This document shows, one piece after another, positions 62,332 to 64,000 of a stretch of 64,000 nt of DNA. The notes under the pieces are model-generated. The model made no database searches and had not been told where the DNA came from. It was given only the letters and a program-made list of their open reading frames with translations. The position numbers and the translations under genes are program-made. Within the stretch, counting starts at the first letter, position 1. Every line of letters starts with the position of its first letter. The stretch is taken from assembly GCF_000091305.1 (NCBI RefSeq), contig NC_013929.1, positions 1,240,001 through 1,304,000 of the forward strand. Reading direction: 5' to 3'. The stretch is from Streptomyces scabiei 87.22. GTDB taxonomy: Bacteria > Actinomycetota > Actinomycetes > Streptomycetales > Streptomycetaceae.

Positions 62332-62823
62332 TCAGACCTTGTTCTCCGCGCGCCGACGCATCCAGAACACGCCACCGCCGACGACCGCGGCCGTCACCAG
62401 GCCGCCGCCGATGGCCATGTCGGTCGCCGTGGCGCCGGTGGAGCTGCTGCCGCCGAGGCCGCCGCGGACCCCGCCGATCACGGTGAAGACACCGGTGAAC
62501 GTCTTGCGCCTGCCTTCGCAGTTGGTGGTGACGCTGTACGAGCCGGGAGCGGCGTCGGCGTTGACCCGTACCGCGGCCGTGGCGGTCGGGCCGCCCATGG
62601 ACCTGAGGTTGGTGGTGGGGAAGGCGTTCGAGGCGATGGTGCTGCCGGCGATCGCGCACGCGTCACCGCCGCTGACGGTGAGGACGAGCTGACCGCCGCG
62701 GGCGATGACGTTGGGGGCGGCCGTGACCGCGCTCGGCTGGTCCCAGGCGGCGGCCGTCGGCGCGGCCACGCCGACCAGGGCGACCGCGGCGGCCGAGGCC
62801 GCCAGGACACGAGTAGTACGCAT
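62332..62823 (-). CDS. Secreted Ig-like protein with C-terminal anchor (paralogue 2)
   Basis: A 163-residue protein with the same layout as paralogue 1: signal peptide (AASAAAVALVGVAAPTAAA), a beta domain starting APNVIARGGQLVLTVSGGDA, a Gly/Ser/Thr linker with GGSSSTGATATD, a membrane helix (GGGLVTAAVVGGGVFWM) and a basic RRRAENKV tail. The two proteins align across the beta domain and differ in the linker. Again there is no LPxTG. A convergent terminator separates the pair, and a sortase gene lies just beyond the other end of this gene. Confidence 0.82.
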   Translation of the reverse strand: MRTTRVLAASAAAVALVGVAAPTAAAWDQPSAVTAAPNVIARGGQLVLTVSGGDACAIAGSTIASNAFPTTNLRSMGGPTATAAVRVNADAAPGSYSVTTNCEGRRKTFTGVFTVIGGVRGGLGGSSSTGATATDMAIGGGLVTAAVVGGGVFWMRRRAENKV

Positions 62824-63167
62824 GTGATCCTCCGCGGAAGACGCCCCGGGTCCCGTCCCCGGTCGATCGGCGAGAAAACGCCTCCCGAAAAAGACCCTCA
62901 GATGCCGTGGGCGGGCCCGCATTTCGGCGCTGGTCCGTCCTGGTGAGTTCCTGGGGAGGGACACGCCGGGATATCTCCGTACGATCGGATATCGCCGCAG
63001 GTCACGGACCGTCAGGAAATTCCTCGGGGCGGCGAACCCGGATGGCGCAGGATCCCCCGCCCCCGCCACCCGTTCGCACCTGCCCCGTCGCCTTCGCCGT
63101 GCGGCAGGCTTAGCTTTTCCGTATGCGCGAGGGACACGGCGACGGCCGGGTCGAGAGGGGATGGGAT

Positions 63168-63839
63168 ATGTCTTCGTCCGGACCGGCCGAGTCCGCATGG
63201 GAGGTGCCGCGGAAGAAGCGTGCCCCCTGGGGCGTGATAGCGCTTGTTCTGCTGACGGGGCTTGCTCTCATCCGCAACGGCTCGGGGGAGTTCGACGTGG
63301 GCCCGCCGCAGCCCGCGTCGGCCGCGGCCGCGGACGGCCGCCGGACCCCGCACGGGACCTTCACCGATGTTCCCGACCCGCTGCCGTACGCCATGGTGGA
63401 CCGGGTGCGGATCCCGTCGATCAGGGTCGACGCGCCGGCCACGCCCGTCGGGCTGGACACGCAGGGCTGGGTGGACGCGCCGCCGGCCCGGGATCCGAAT
63501 CTCGCCGGGTGGTTCACCGGCGCGGTCTCCCCCGGCGAGAAGGGCACGGCCGTGGTCGTCGGCCATGTCGACAACAACCAGGGTCCCGCCGTGTTCTACG
63601 GACTGGGGGCGCTGAAGAAGGGCTCCCGGGTGGAGATCCTGCGCGCGGACCGGAAGACCGCCGTGTTCGAGATCTACGGCATCGAGGTGTTCGCGAAGAA
63701 CGACTTCCCGGGCGACCGGGTCTACGGGAACAACGGAATTCCCGAACTGCGGGTCATCACCTGCGGCGGTGGTTTCTCCAAGCAGAACGGCTACGACGGG
63801 AACGTCGTCGTCTTCGCCCGCCTGGTCGAGGTGCGCTGA
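63168..63839 (+). CDS. Class F/E-type sortase
   Basis: A 223-residue cell-surface transpeptidase. One N-terminal helix (GVIALVLLTGLALIRNG) anchors it; the beta-barrel follows with the catalytic His in VVGHVDNNQG (~133), the catalytic Cys in LRVITCGGGFS (~199) and the Arg in VVVFARLVEV (~217). This order and the TCGG form fit actinobacterial class E/F sortases, which join secreted proteins to the wall. The ATG at 63168 has GAGAGGGG upstream; a -10-like TAGCTT at 63111 makes a leaderless start at 63123 another possibility. Candidate substrates are the anchored proteins encoded nearby, though none has LPxTG. Confidence 0.9.
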   Translation: MSSSGPAESAWEVPRKKRAPWGVIALVLLTGLALIRNGSGEFDVGPPQPASAAAADGRRTPHGTFTDVPDPLPYAMVDRVRIPSIRVDAPATPVGLDTQGWVDAPPARDPNLAGWFTGAVSPGEKGTAVVVGHVDNNQGPAVFYGLGALKKGSRVEILRADRKTAVFEIYGIEVFAKNDFPGDRVYGNNGIPELRVITCGGGFSKQNGYDGNVVVFARLVEVR

Positions 63840-63882
63840 AAGCTTTCCCCCGGCCGGGCGGGCGGGATCGCGAAGGAATGCG

Positions 63883-64000
63883 TCACACGTATTCACGCCG
63901 GGGCACGGTGATGCGATAGCCGGAATCCAGAAGTTCGGGCAGATAGTCGCGCAGGGCCCTGACACTCTGCGAGCGGTCCCCGCCCGCGTCGTGGGAGAGC
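63883..64000 (-). CDS. Polysaccharide deacetylase, C-terminal end (cut by window edge)
   Basis: Reading the minus strand from 64000 to the stop at 63883 gives LSHDAGGDRSQSVRALRDYL and then PELLDSGYRITVPRREYV. LSHDxGGxRSQ with the following helix and GYRxVT strand is the C-terminal part of the NodB homology domain of polysaccharide deacetylases, which remove N-acetyl or other groups from wall or exopolysaccharide sugars. Only about 38 residues are in the window; the catalytic Asp and metal His of the N-terminal part are outside it. Confidence 0.78.
   Translation of the reverse strand, partial: LSHDAGGDRSQSVRALRDYLPELLDSGYRITVPRREYV

Overview
This is about 64 kb of high-GC actinobacterial chromosome, almost certainly Streptomyces. 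The support is third-position GC bias in every real frame, frequent GTG starts, 4-base ATGA/GTGA stop-start overlaps, ergothioneine genes in the order egtA-B-C-D, a class E/F-type sortase, and several copies of a Streptomyces-type intergenic repeat. From memory, the run egtABCD ... olsBA - sdhCAB - LysR - PAS/GGDEF/EAL - lipoprotein - Pro-rich secreted protein resembles a left-arm region of the S. coelicolor chromosome. No rRNA, tRNA, CRISPR array, prophage or complete mobile element was seen.

Region by region. 1-4 kb: a SulP anion transporter (cut by the window edge) coupled to an ArsR-type regulator with a near-perfect operator, a small zinc-ribbon protein, a decayed IS21-type IstB fragment, a pirin and a TPR protein. 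4-11 kb: a PepSY membrane protein and a peptide deformylase on either side of a Crp-like palindrome, a disulfide-type flavoprotein oxidoreductase divergent from thioredoxin, and a p-hydroxybenzoate-hydroxylase-like monooxygenase behind a LacI regulator. 11-17.5 kb: an HSL-type hydrolase, a PucR-like regulator, an amidase, an NfeD-like small protein with flotillin, a PemK-like protein and a bacterial PARG. 18.6-23 kb: the egtABCD ergothioneine operon. 23-25.9 kb: dodecin, a HAD phosphatase, a type II NADH-dehydrogenase-like flavoprotein and a MarR regulator.

25.4-36 kb is the most distinctive accessory block. A minus-strand operon encodes a P450, its ferredoxin, a ferredoxin reductase, an SDR, a Baeyer-Villiger monooxygenase and a two-propeller SMP-30-like protein, followed by the MarR gene. 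The MarR promoter carries a 17-bp operator that recurs twice, 31 bp apart, upstream of a second SDR at 35.2 kb. The enzymes could form an oxidation route from alkane or alcohol to ketone to ester or lactone to hydrolysis product; this is inference.

36-41 kb: a two-component system divergent from a ferric-reductase-like flavocytochrome, a protein with two FMN-binding domains and ApbE, which together look like an extracytoplasmic flavin electron-transfer system. 41-48 kb: a tandem GNAT protein and a 1,730-residue secreted enzyme with two GH43 domains. 48-55 kb: an LLM oxidoreductase, an ornithine-lipid pair (olsB-olsA-like), succinate dehydrogenase sdhCAB and a divergent LysR regulator. 55-58.5 kb: an RmdA-like c-di-GMP protein coupled to a DUF574 methyltransferase. 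58.8-64 kb: an envelope block with a repeat lipoprotein, a Pro-rich wall-spanning protein, a DUF4239 membrane protein, two homologous secreted proteins with C-terminal anchors, a sortase and the end of a polysaccharide deacetylase.
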